From the NCBI RefSeq assembly GCF_000516555.1, contig NZ_AZSJ01000007.1, positions 1,286,099 through 1,350,098 on the forward strand: DNA of 64,000 nt, in the 5' to 3' direction. Below are positions 8,737 through 16,577 of the stretch, one piece after another. Both the position numbers and the translations under genes were made by a program. The notes beneath the pieces were generated by a model. It made no database searches. It was not told where the DNA came from and saw nothing but the letters and a program-made list of their open reading frames with translations. The stretch's first letter is position 1; each line of letters opens with the position of its first letter. The stretch is from Afipia sp. P52-10. GTDB taxonomy: Bacteria > Pseudomonadota > Alphaproteobacteria > Rhizobiales > Xanthobacteraceae.

Positions 8737-9138
8737 TCACGCACGAGACTTGAGCTTGCTCGATGGAGCCGGCTTCACCTCCGCTCCCCACTCCATGGTC
8801 GGCGCGTAACGACACAGCGCACTGCCGGCCGCAAGCGGCGGCGCGCCCGGCTTGATCTCGACCCCCATCACCACCCGCGTCGCACCGAGGCCGATGACGA
8901 TTACGTCGCGCGTTCGCTGCCCCGGACGCGGCTGCGCATCTTCGATCACCAACAGGCCGGGTTCATTGACCTTGACCGCTCCGGCACGAAACCATCGTTT
9001 CAGCCGCGCCTCACGGAAATCCTCCACCGGCTCACTGGTGAAGGCGATCTGCGCCACCGATACCCGGTAGCCGAAACGCGCGATGCGATCGACAATCTCG
9101 CCATCGCTCATCTGCAATCGTTCGCGCGCCTCGTTCAT
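8737..9138 (-). CDS. Hypothetical protein (133 aa)
   Basis: A 133-residue soluble protein without signal peptide or membrane helix. The first half is charged and helical (SDGEIVDRIARFGYRVSVAQIAF); the second holds a glycine-rich strand pattern (RDVIVIGLGATRVVMGVEIKPGAPPL). I chose ATG 9138; the upstream 14 residues look non-coding. It converges on the beta-lactamase gene with a 9-bp gap. I do not recognise the family. Confidence 0.6.
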   Translation of the reverse strand: MNEARERLQMSDGEIVDRIARFGYRVSVAQIAFTSEPVEDFREARLKRWFRAGAVKVNEPGLLVIEDAQPRPGQRTRDVIVIGLGATRVVMGVEIKPGAPPLAAGSALCRYAPTMEWGAEVKPAPSSKLKSRA

Positions 9139-9417
9139 GGGTTCAGACCGCCTGAGACAATAACATTCGGTTTTAGGCAAACTTGAGTACGCAGGATGGC
9201 AGCGATTTCCCAGTAAATGATTACCAGCCGTCGGCGCTCATACGGCACCGCAGCCAGTGCTGCGGATGGTGAACGGAGGCTTAAGATCGCAGCTCGCCTT
9301 TGATGATGATCTCGAACGTTATTTTTCATCATCGTCTCTAGTGTTCGATCATGAGGGTGGAGGCGATCCGACCGGCGACAAGCCGGCCAGACCTCATAGC
9401 AGGCGGGAACGGGGACC

Positions 9418-10608
9418 GTGGTCGAGCTTAGCAATGCCGCGCATGCGCGAGAAACGGAGGGCAAGGCCGTGCCTTTCCCGTCCGAACGCGCACTACCCTC
9501 GCTGCGGAACGTTCCTCAGGGCGAATGGCAGGCCCTCGCCGACCGCGTGCTCGAACCGAACGGCTATTACCTGCCGGATTGGGAGCTGGCAGTCGATGCC
9601 TCCGCTCGCGGCCGCTCCAATGCTTCAGCCTTGGTCGCGCGCGGCCCACAACAGCGGCTCGTCGCCATGCTCCCCGTGGTCTCCGCATGGCGAGCCTGGA
9701 AGCTGCCGTTGCCGACCCTGGTGTCGGCCGACCCTTACGGCGATCTCGGCACGCCGCTGATCGATGCCCAGGCGCCGGTCGAGGCCGCAAAGCTTTTGCT
9801 GCAGCGTGCCCGCAGCGCGGGCGGCCGCGCAATCTTCTTGCGTCACGTGGTGCCCGATGGCGCTGCAGTCGGCGCCCTTACCGCCGCGCTCGCCACTGAG
9901 GGGTTGGCACCGACGGTCCTCCGCTTCGAACAGCGCGCCTGCCTCGACGCAACGCGCGACGCCGACGAACTGCTGCGCGACGCGTTGGGCAGCAAGAAAC
10001 TGAAGGACATCCGCCGCCAGCGAAACCGTCTCGCCGAGCAGGGCCCGGTCGGTTTCTCGCTCGCGCAAACGCCGGCCGACGTGAAACGCATGGTCGAGAT
10101 CTTCCTCACGCTGGAAGCGAGCGGCTGGAAAGCCGCCCGCGGCACCGCCTTGGCGATGGACACTGGCGATGCCGCCTTTATCCGCCGCGCCACCGTGGCG
10201 CTCGCGGCGCAACGCCGGTGCGAACTGATCGCGCTGCATGTGGGCGAGACGCCTATCGCGGCGGGCGTGGTTCTGCGTCACCGGGACCGCGCATTCTGGT
10301 TCAAGCTCGGCGTCGATGAAGCCTTCGCCAAATACTCCCCCGGGGTCCAGCTCGCCCTCGAACTGACCCGGCATCTCTGCGCGGACCCGGAGATCGCGCT
10401 GGCCGATTCCACCGCCCTTCCCGGGCACCCGATGATCGGTCCGATCTGGCGCGGCCGTCTCGCCATCGGCGACGTGCTGATCCCGCTCTATCGCAACGAT
10501 CCCGTTGTCGCGCTCACCGTCGCCGCGCTGACCGCGCGCAAGCGCATCCGCGATCCCGCCCGTCGGCTTGTCCGATACCTGCGAGCCCTGAAGGAGAAAC
10601 GTCCATGA
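9418..10608 (+). CDS. GNAT-fold N-acyltransferase, CelD/BcsL-like
   Basis: The 396-residue product has the pattern of the GNAT-6 (CelD/BcsL, FemAB-like) group: a first lobe of about 170 residues, a linker (KLKDIRRQRNRL, residues 195-206), then the acyltransferase lobe (FLTLEASGWKAARGTAL; ELIALHVGETPIAAGVVLRHRDRAFWFKLGVDEAFAKYSPGVQLALEL). Relatives act on surface polysaccharides; HfsK of the Caulobacter holdfast is one known member. The start is GTG 9418, with only a weak box. It overlaps the next gene by four bases (ATGA), so the two are almost certainly co-translated. No polysaccharide genes are nearby, so the substrate is unknown. Confidence 0.8.
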   Translation: MVELSNAAHARETEGKAVPFPSERALPSLRNVPQGEWQALADRVLEPNGYYLPDWELAVDASARGRSNASALVARGPQQRLVAMLPVVSAWRAWKLPLPTLVSADPYGDLGTPLIDAQAPVEAAKLLLQRARSAGGRAIFLRHVVPDGAAVGALTAALATEGLAPTVLRFEQRACLDATRDADELLRDALGSKKLKDIRRQRNRLAEQGPVGFSLAQTPADVKRMVEIFLTLEASGWKAARGTALAMDTGDAAFIRRATVALAAQRRCELIALHVGETPIAAGVVLRHRDRAFWFKLGVDEAFAKYSPGVQLALELTRHLCADPEIALADSTALPGHPMIGPIWRGRLAIGDVLIPLYRNDPVVALTVAALTARKRIRDPARRLVRYLRALKEKRP

Positions 10609-11549
10609 ACGCCGGCACCTCGGTCGCGCCAGTCATCATGGCCGACAATGACGCACTGAAGCGCGACTTTCCCTCGAAGCCGTTCGCCATTCGCCACATG
10701 CTGACCAACCATCCGCTGTTGACGCTGCAGCGGATTGCCCAGCTCGCCGCCACGCTGCCCCGCGACCGGATCGAATACAATGCGGGCGACGCCGCGATCA
10801 GCCAGGACCCGGACAAGGTTCGCTCCGTCGATCTCGATCCGGTGGAGATCGTTCAGCAGATCCGGACCGCTGGTGCCTGGATGGTGCTGAAGCGGATCGA
10901 AAGCGTGCCGGACTACCGACGCCTGCTGGAGGATTGCTTGCTTTCGGTCGCCCGCGCGCGCGGGTTCAAGACGCTGGCGGAGGCAGACTTCCGGCAGATC
11001 GAAGGCTTCCTGTTCGTATCGTCGCCGAATTCGACGACGCCGTTCCATCTCGATTCGGAAGACAACTTCTTCGTCCAAATCCATGGCGAGAAGTTCTTCC
11101 ATATCTACGACAACGAGGATCGCGCGATCGCCGACGACGATGCGATCGAACATTCTTTGACCAAGCATCGCAACTTGAAGTACGATCAATCGTTCCGCCC
11201 GCGCGGTACCGAGTTTCATATGTTTGGCGGTGACGGCTGCTACGTACCCTACAAGTGGCCGCACTGGGTACGCACCGCCGGCGAGTACTCGATTTCGATG
11301 GCGATCACCTGGCGCTCGAAGGCAGTTCATCGCGACATCGATCTGCAGTTCTGCAATTCGATGCTGCGCGGCATCGGTTTCCCGCAGGCAGCTCCTGGCA
11401 AGAACCCTGCCTGGGATACGGCGAAACTCGCCCTCTACCGCACAGCACTGGTGCTGATCCGGCCGTTGCGCGCGTCCGAAAAGCTGCGTCGCGTGCTGCG
11501 TCGCCTCGCGCTCGGCAAGAAGGCGAACTACTACCTCAAGGATGCCTGA
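10605..11549 (+). CDS. Cupin-like / JmjC-type putative 2-oxoglutarate Fe(II) oxygenase
   Basis: The 314-residue product carries a double-stranded beta-helix signature: TTPFHLDSEDNFFVQIHGEK with H148 and D150 as the HxD metal pair, and H220 in KWPHWV as a likely third ligand. This is the layout of cupin_8/JmjC-like hydroxylases, whose bacterial members often modify amino acids or small molecules. A basic C-terminal helix (RPLRASEKLRRVLRRLALGKK) may bind membrane or nucleic acid. It is coupled to the acyltransferase by an ATGA overlap with an AGGAG box inside the upstream gene. The pair may tailor one substrate; no chemistry is proven. Confidence 0.75.
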   Translation: MNAGTSVAPVIMADNDALKRDFPSKPFAIRHMLTNHPLLTLQRIAQLAATLPRDRIEYNAGDAAISQDPDKVRSVDLDPVEIVQQIRTAGAWMVLKRIESVPDYRRLLEDCLLSVARARGFKTLAEADFRQIEGFLFVSSPNSTTPFHLDSEDNFFVQIHGEKFFHIYDNEDRAIADDDAIEHSLTKHRNLKYDQSFRPRGTEFHMFGGDGCYVPYKWPHWVRTAGEYSISMAITWRSKAVHRDIDLQFCNSMLRGIGFPQAAPGKNPAWDTAKLALYRTALVLIRPLRASEKLRRVLRRLALGKKANYYLKDA

Positions 11550-11663
11550 GGCGAGCGGACGCACCTCCAAAGCGCCGTGAGGCTTGGACGCGCGTCATCG
11601 CGCCTGGCCTTTGTTGAGGAATGACGTTTTCGGAAGGCGCGACACGTCTTCCGAAGTCACCTG

Positions 11664-12329
11664 TCAGCCTTGCGCCGCCTGCTTGCCCAACGCGGCGACC
11701 TGTCGGATTGCACTTGCCAGTTGTTCGGCAGGCTGCGCGCCCGAGAGCGCATACTTGCCGCCGAGAATGAACGTCGGCACGCCGTTGACCCCGGCGTTGG
11801 CTGCGGCCTGCGCCGCTTCGGAGATCATTTCGACGTCTTCGTCGCTCGCAAGCCGGTCCCGCACCGAATCCGGATCAAAACCGCAATCGACCGCAGCCTG
11901 CACCAGCGTCTCGGTGTCGGTCAAATCCGCACCTTCCTTGAAATACAGGTCCATCAGCCGCTGTTTCATGGCCGCAGAGGTGCCAAGCCGCTCCGCCCAG
12001 TAGATCAGACGATGACAGTCGATGGTGTTCGGCTGCCGGCCGATGCGGTCGGAATTGTATTGCAACCCTTCGGAAGCGGCAGCATCCCTGACCTGAGAAG
12101 CGATCCCCTTATAGGCCGACACCGAGCCGAACTTCGTCTCAAGGTACTTGTCGCGATCGATGCCGTCGCGCGGAATCCATGGATTGAGGAAAAACGGCCG
12201 CCACCGGACGCTGACATCCACGTCATCCAGCTGAGCAAGCGCATCTTCAAGCCTGTGCTTGCCAATATAACACCATGGGCAAACGACGTCCGAGACGACA
12301 TCGACATGCAGCCGCAGTTTTTCGCTCAT
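11664..12329 (-). CDS. DsbA-family oxidoreductase, FrnE-like
   Basis: A 221-residue cytoplasmic thioredoxin-fold protein of the DsbA/FrnE (2-hydroxychromene-2-carboxylate isomerase-like) group. The active site CPWC is at residues 17-20, after VDVVSD. A helical insertion follows, and the cis-proline loop is GVNGVPTFILGGKYALSGAQP. No signal peptide is present, so it acts in the cytoplasm. The start at 12329 yields the standard N-terminus. It follows the XRE/MmyB-like regulator gene on the same strand with a 63-bp gap, so the two may be co-transcribed. Confidence 0.9.
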   Translation of the reverse strand: MSEKLRLHVDVVSDVVCPWCYIGKHRLEDALAQLDDVDVSVRWRPFFLNPWIPRDGIDRDKYLETKFGSVSAYKGIASQVRDAAASEGLQYNSDRIGRQPNTIDCHRLIYWAERLGTSAAMKQRLMDLYFKEGADLTDTETLVQAAVDCGFDPDSVRDRLASDEDVEMISEAAQAAANAGVNGVPTFILGGKYALSGAQPAEQLASAIRQVAALGKQAAQG

Positions 12330-12392
12330 CGTCCGCTCCCGTCTTGGTGACTGTCTCCACAGGTAAGCCTGTGGTGCGAGCGGCACAAGTGG

Positions 12393-13193
12393 TTACGTGT
12401 GGGAGCGGGCGATCTCACGCAGCTTCGCCGCCGTCGTCTCGTCCGCCGGATAGAACGCCTCGAGCGCCAGTTCCGACAAGGTGATGTCGAGCGGCGTTCC
12501 AAACACCATCGTCGTCGACATGAAGCTCAGCACGTCGTTGCCGACACGCAGCCGGAAGGGGACGACGATCGCATCCCCAACCTTCGCCGTCGGGCCCGAA
12601 CGCGGCGGAACGGGATAGGATTTGAGCTCCTCGTACAGCGCAAGCAGCTCGGCATCGGCTGTCGCCTCGCACTGCCGATGCAGCCGCTCCAGCAGATGCG
12701 CCCGCCACTCGTGCAAATTCTCGGTGCGTGCGGCGATCCCATCCGGATGCAAACCGAGTCGCAGCACGTTGACCGTACCCTGCAACAGCTTGGGCGCAGA
12801 GCCACCGAGCAGCGGCGCCACCATGCGGTTGGCCGAGACCAGATTCCAATGTCTGTCCACCGCCAGCGCCGGATGAGGTTCGTGCGCCTTCAGAACCTGC
12901 TCAATGGCGTCGCGTGCGACCTTCATCGCCGGATCATCCAGCGTCCGCTGTGGAAAGGCCGGTGCGAAACCTCCGGCAACCAGCATCACGTTGCGCTCGC
13001 GCAAGGGAATATCGAGTTGCTCTGCAAGCCGCAGCAGCATCTCGCGAGAGGGTTGAGCCCGCCCGGTTTCCATGAAGCTCAAGTGACGTGCGGATATCTC
13101 GGCTTCGGTGGCGAGATCGAGCTGGCTGAGGTGGCGGCGCTGGCGCCACTGGCGCAGGTGCTCGCCGACATGTCCGGTCTGGATCGTCATCAT
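12393..13193 (-). CDS. XRE-family regulator with MmyB-like ligand-binding domain
   Basis: The 266-residue protein begins with a Cro/CI-type helix-turn-helix (residues about 10-65; SQLDLATEAEISARHLSFMETGRAQPSREML). A MmyB-like, PAS-related domain follows (HPALAVDRHWNLVSANRM...), a class reported to bind fatty-acid-like ligands in some relatives. It is divergent from a small membrane-protein gene at 13313, with a perfect 7-3-7 palindrome between them (13228-13244) that is the likely operator. AGGA lies 7 bases before ATG 13193. It probably represses or activates its neighbour and itself. Confidence 0.9.
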   Translation of the reverse strand: MMTIQTGHVGEHLRQWRQRRHLSQLDLATEAEISARHLSFMETGRAQPSREMLLRLAEQLDIPLRERNVMLVAGGFAPAFPQRTLDDPAMKVARDAIEQVLKAHEPHPALAVDRHWNLVSANRMVAPLLGGSAPKLLQGTVNVLRLGLHPDGIAARTENLHEWRAHLLERLHRQCEATADAELLALYEELKSYPVPPRSGPTAKVGDAIVVPFRLRVGNDVLSFMSTTMVFGTPLDITLSELALEAFYPADETTAAKLREIARSHT

Positions 13194-13227
13194 GGACGAT
13201 TCCTACCATGGAGGCTGCACAGCTTCC

Positions 13228-13244
13228 ATTACCTGCGAGGTAAT
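13228..13244. promoter_or_regulatory. Palindromic operator between the MmyB-like regulator and the membrane-protein gene
   Basis: The sequence ATTACCT-GCG-AGGTAAT is a perfect 7-bp inverted repeat with a 3-bp spacer. It sits 35 bp upstream of the regulator start and 69 bp upstream of the divergent gene. Nothing else in the gap is as symmetric. Confidence 0.7.
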
Positions 13245-13312
13245 CGCTTTCGGCAGTCGCCTGCCCCAGTCTCCCGCTGCGACGTCCATCGTTCGAACCA
13301 AGGAGACAATCT

Positions 13313-13714
13313 ATGATCAACCCGACCCTTTTCCTCCGCCGCGCCATCGTGGGCGACGCCGTCATCACCGGCGCAATGGCGCTGCTGCTCATTGCGAGTG
13401 CCGGCATGCTCGGCCCCTTGCTCAATCTGCCCGAAAGTTTTCTGCGTCAGGTTGGTATTTTCCTGATTGTCTACGCAGCGCTGGTTGGCTTCCTCGGCAC
13501 CCGCGAGATGATGTTCAAGTTCGCGGTCTGGGCTGTGATCCTCTGCAACGCGCTCTGGAGCATCGACAGCATCGCACTGCTGTTCACCGGCTGGGTGTCG
13601 CCCAATCTGCTGGGGACGGCGTTCATTATCGCGCAGGCCGTCACGGTCGCCGTAATCGCCGAGTTGCAGTACATCGGCCTGAAGCGCAGCGAGACCCGCT
13701 TGGCGATCCGTTGA
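13313..13714 (+). CDS. Small four-helix integral membrane protein
   Basis: The 133-residue product has four hydrophobic helices (around residues 15-35, 45-62, 68-88 and 98-122) and short charged loops; it lacks a cleavable signal peptide. GGAGAC lies 8 bases upstream of ATG 13313. It diverges from the MmyB-like regulator and is probably its target. I do not recognise a named family; the layout resembles small DoxX/DUF-type membrane proteins. An imperfect terminator hairpin follows at 13762-13785. Confidence 0.8.
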   Translation: MINPTLFLRRAIVGDAVITGAMALLLIASAGMLGPLLNLPESFLRQVGIFLIVYAALVGFLGTREMMFKFAVWAVILCNALWSIDSIALLFTGWVSPNLLGTAFIIAQAVTVAVIAELQYIGLKRSETRLAIR

Positions 13715-13761
13715 TCGGCACGTCATCGATCGCAACGGATCGATTGACACAACGCCGAAAC

Positions 13762-13785
13762 GATGCCCGGTCTCCACCGGGCATC
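13762..13785 (+). terminator. Hairpin after the four-helix membrane-protein gene
   Basis: GATGCCCGGT and ACCGGGCATC form a 10-bp stem with a 4-base loop. The T-run after it is weak (GTCACGTTTCC), so termination may be partial. Confidence 0.5.
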
Positions 13786-13827
13786 GTCACGTTTCCAGAT
13801 AGAGAAACTTTTCCAGATCGAGAAGCG

Positions 13828-14409
13828 CTAGTTCTTCTTGGGCAACCGCTTGCGTCCCGCAGCCGCCTTGCCGCGGCTGACGGCATGCCCGTTCAGCGCT
13901 TTGCCATTCGTCTTATGCCCGTTCAGCTTCAACGCCCGCTTCGCGGCACGCACCTTCTGCTTCTTCAAGGCCTCGCGCGCTTCCGCCCGCGCGAGCTTGC
14001 GCTTCTTCTCACAATGGGTGCACTTGCAGCCGATCGGCTTCAGGTAGCTGTCGAAATAGTCCTTGCCGTAGTCGTAGGTGATCTCCTCGCCCGGCTGGAT
14101 GGTCTTGATCGCCTGAATGTAGACTTTGCGGTTGCGCGGCTGGACGTCGGATTCCGCATTCGGCCGGCATGAATGATTGGCATAGCGAGCGATATTGCGG
14201 CGAACCGAGCCGTCGATGGTCCAACGTCCATTCAGCTCGAACAGATATTTGTTCTCGATCGCATCCTGTTCCTTGATCCGGCAATCGAGCATGCGCCCGA
14301 AATACTCGATAATACGGGTCCCCTTTTTGATCTCCTTCGTGGCGAAGAGACCAAGACCAGTGCGGGAACGACCAACGCGATACGGTTTACGAGACGAAAT
14401 TGCTGGCAT
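13828..14409 (-). CDS. SET-domain protein-lysine methyltransferase
   Basis: The 193-residue protein is a compact SET domain. G18-L-G-L-F is the N-terminal S-adenosylmethionine loop; NHSC (residues 78-81) and GEEITYDYG (107-115) are the core SET motifs. A Cys-rich post-SET segment (CKCTHC, 128-133) follows that probably binds zinc. The last 55 residues are a Lys/Arg/Ala-rich basic tail that may contact DNA or acidic partners. Bacterial SET proteins methylate lysines of chromatin-like or ribosomal proteins; the substrate here is unknown. I placed the start at ATG 14409; the upstream frame lacks a plausible start. Confidence 0.9.
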   Translation of the reverse strand: MPAISSRKPYRVGRSRTGLGLFATKEIKKGTRIIEYFGRMLDCRIKEQDAIENKYLFELNGRWTIDGSVRRNIARYANHSCRPNAESDVQPRNRKVYIQAIKTIQPGEEITYDYGKDYFDSYLKPIGCKCTHCEKKRKLARAEAREALKKQKVRAAKRALKLNGHKTNGKALNGHAVSRGKAAAGRKRLPKKN

Positions 14410-14564
14410 GAGACACTTGATGTGGCGCTGGATGCGCAAAAGGCAGGAATTCAACGCTGTTCTAATGCGATTCCGCCGGATTGACAGCCCTTTCTCATGG
14501 AGAACGGTGAACCATCCCCATTTTGCACGCGTCAAACACCCGAAAAGGCAGCCGGAGAGCACGC

Positions 14565-15199
14565 GTGCGCCACCCCTCGACCCTCGCCTTATTGATCGGT
14601 GCCTATCTTGTCACAATAGCCGGCGCTTCCGCAGAACCGGCGGGCACGCCTCTCGTCCAACGCACTGACATGATCAGCAGCTATACCTCGAGCGCACCGA
14701 AGGCCTGCACGAGCATCAACGCAGTGAGCGATCCTAACGGAGGTTTCGTCCGCGTCTGTCCCGGAATCGGCAACCTGCTGCTCCTCAACAGCGAAGATGA
14801 CCTGCGCGAGACAGTGTCCGTCGGCCGCACACAAACCGCCGCCGCCAGTGAGCCCGCCGCAAAGCACTGGTTCGCGCCGTTCAGTTCCACGACGCCGACG
14901 ATCGAATGGCGCCATCCAAAGGGCGGAGCGCCGGTCGCGATCATTCAACGCTGGCACCTTGCGGATAACAACGATCTTGATCGGGACGGCCGCCGCGCAC
15001 CCGGGCGCTGCTGGTCGTCACCCGGCTGCCACCCGGGCCGGTCTGCCACGTCGCCTATATCGACGCGAGCGCCAATGCCGATGCCAATCTTCTCGCGCGG
15101 CACGCCGCCGATACCGCACGCGGATTCGATTGCAGCAAGGATGCGGTCAGGATCGAGGGCACGCGCGGCCGTGCGATCGATCTTGCTCTGCCACGCTAA
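14565..15199 (+). pseudogene. Exported conserved protein interrupted by a frameshift
   Basis: From GTG 14565 (GGAGAG 8 bases upstream) the frame encodes a signal peptide (LALLIGAYLVTIAGASAEP) and a periplasmic domain to about WRHPKGGAPVAIIQRWHL. Near 14980-15000 the coding pattern moves to the minus-one frame. There it continues as RTRALLVVTRLPPGPVCHVAYIDASAN... and RGFDCSKDAVRIEGTRG to a stop at 15197-15199. In the original frame the translation becomes Arg/Pro/Ser-rich noise. A one-base deletion in the GC-rich GGCCGCCGCGC stretch is the simplest cause; sequencing error is possible. The intact protein would be about 211 residues. The family is exported and of unknown function. Confidence 0.7.
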
Positions 15200-15219
15200 C
15201 CATTTTCAAGCGAGTGCGC

Positions 15220-15906
15220 TTAGGTTTTGTTTGGCGAAGGCAGCTTCGCGTCGAGCATGGCGTGTAGCAGTTCGTTTGCATCCACCCCGGGGAGTGCCTT
15301 GAGGATATCATCGAGGCGATGATCCAGCAGCAGCATCGCGAAACCATGCACCATCGACCAGGAGCGAACGATATTGGCGATCGAGGCGAGTGGCGCGGTG
15401 GCGCGACTGGGATCTTCCGCCAAGCGTTGGGCAACACCGCCAGAGAGCACTTGAAACGCTTCCATCAAGGCATCGCGTAACGCCGGGCGGGCCGTATCCA
15501 GCCGCTCGCTCCGGAACATCAACAGAAACAGACCCGGATGCCGGCGGGCAAACCTGACATAGGCGATCCCCATAGCCTCCAGCCGGCCGGCCGGGCTCGG
15601 TGCTGCTGCGGCGGCCTCCGCAAGCGAAGCGCCGAAGCGGCGAAAGCCAACCGCCGCCAGTTCGCTGAGCAGCCCGCTCATGTCGCCGAAATGATGGGTC
15701 GGCGCCGCATGAGAGACGCCAGCCTCACGCGCCGCCGCGCGCAGCGTCAAACCGGTTGGCCCATCCCGCTCGAGAATGGATTCGGCAGCTTTCAGAAGCG
15801 CTTCCCGCAAGTCGCCATGATGATACGACGAGGTTCCGCTTCCCGTTCTCGCCGATTTCCGGGCCGTCTTTACCCGCTCGGACCGCTGTGCCGGTTTCTT
15901 TGCCAC
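15220..15906 (-). CDS. TetR-family transcriptional regulator
   Basis: The 228-residue protein has an N-terminal TetR helix-turn-helix (residues about 28-75; LREALLKAAESILERDGPTGLTLRAAAREAGVSHAAPTHHFGDMSGLL) after a basic leader. The ligand domain resembles the WHG/TetR_C_33 type (IVRSWSMVHGFAMLLLD). It is divergent from the membrane-protein gene at 16012. The 105-bp gap holds a perfect 9-3-9 palindrome (15980-16000) and a second inverted repeat (15934-15956), so self-regulation and control of the neighbour are likely. ATG 15906 is the best start. Confidence 0.92.
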   Translation of the reverse strand: MAKKPAQRSERVKTARKSARTGSGTSSYHHGDLREALLKAAESILERDGPTGLTLRAAAREAGVSHAAPTHHFGDMSGLLSELAAVGFRRFGASLAEAAAAAPSPAGRLEAMGIAYVRFARRHPGLFLLMFRSERLDTARPALRDALMEAFQVLSGGVAQRLAEDPSRATAPLASIANIVRSWSMVHGFAMLLLDHRLDDILKALPGVDANELLHAMLDAKLPSPNKT

Positions 15907-15933
15907 ACGCCGATATGACCACGAATTTTTACA

Positions 15934-15956
15934 GCGTCAAGATTTTTGCTTGACGC
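15934..15956. promoter_or_regulatory. Inverted repeat in the TetR / membrane-gene gap
   Basis: GCGTCAAG and CTTGACGC form 8-bp arms around a 7-bp spacer. The right arm supplies TTGACG (15950-15955), a good -35 hexamer for the rightward gene, with TTACTT 17 bp later as a possible -10. Confidence 0.5.
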
Positions 15957-15979
15957 GCGCATCGACCCCAGGTTACTTA

Positions 15980-16000
15980 TATCTTTACGATGTAAAGATA
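15980..16000. promoter_or_regulatory. TetR operator
   Basis: A perfect palindrome with 9-bp arms TATCTTTAC and GTAAAGATA around GAT. It begins 32 bp upstream of the start of the membrane-protein gene, overlapping its likely promoter. This length and symmetry are typical of TetR-type operators. Confidence 0.8.
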
Positions 16001-16011
16001 CGGAGCCAACG

Positions 16012-16575
16012 ATGGCCTTCTTCATCATCTTCTCTCCGTTCATCATCTGCGCTGGATTGTTGATGGTCGCAGGCGCTGCAACCAGTCTATTCGCCGGCGC
16101 TGCGGCGGCTATCGCCCTCGTCGCCTACGACTTCTGGCTCGGTCGGACCATCAAATTGCTGGCGGCCGGCACCGCAATGACGTTCTCGGCGCTCGGCTGC
16201 TATCTGATGGCCATCGACGGCGAATGGAGCCATATCTCGGTGCGCGTTGCGATCAACATCAGCGTGCTCGCCATCGCCTTGTTCTCGGTTGCGATCAAGG
16301 AACCCTTCACCATTCAGTATGCCCGCGAACAGGTCGAACCGGCTGTCACCCGCGACCCCGGTTTCATTCGCGTCAATTATATCCTGACCTGGACGTGGAT
16401 CGGCGCCATCGTGCTGATGCTGATGTCCAACCTTTTGATGCTGACGATACCGGCCGCGCCGTTATGGATTGGGCTTGCCGCTACGTTTGCCCTCCGTAAT
16501 GCTGCCGTCACCTTCACCAAGCTCTATACCGAATACTGGATCGCCAAGGCTGGGCCGGAGCATACCGGCGCATGA
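16012..16575 (+). CDS. Integral membrane protein under TetR control
   Basis: The 187-residue product has about six hydrophobic segments (residues 3-25, 27-45, 50-68, 78-97, 121-142 and 147-165). A loop, KEPFTIQYAREQV, sits between helices four and five. There is no signal peptide or known transporter motif, and I cannot name the family. ATG 16012 has GGAG 9 bases upstream; the upstream frame runs through the operator and is not coding. It diverges from the first TetR gene and converges on the second (2-bp gap). Confidence 0.8.
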   Translation: MAFFIIFSPFIICAGLLMVAGAATSLFAGAAAAIALVAYDFWLGRTIKLLAAGTAMTFSALGCYLMAIDGEWSHISVRVAINISVLAIALFSVAIKEPFTIQYAREQVEPAVTRDPGFIRVNYILTWTWIGAIVLMLMSNLLMLTIPAAPLWIGLAATFALRNAAVTFTKLYTEYWIAKAGPEHTGA

Positions 16576-16577
16576 AC

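Noticed and set aside
11629..11655. TTCGGAAG / CTTCCGAA hairpin after the cupin-like gene
   Set aside because: The loop is 11 bases and no T-run follows on either strand; too weak to call a terminator.
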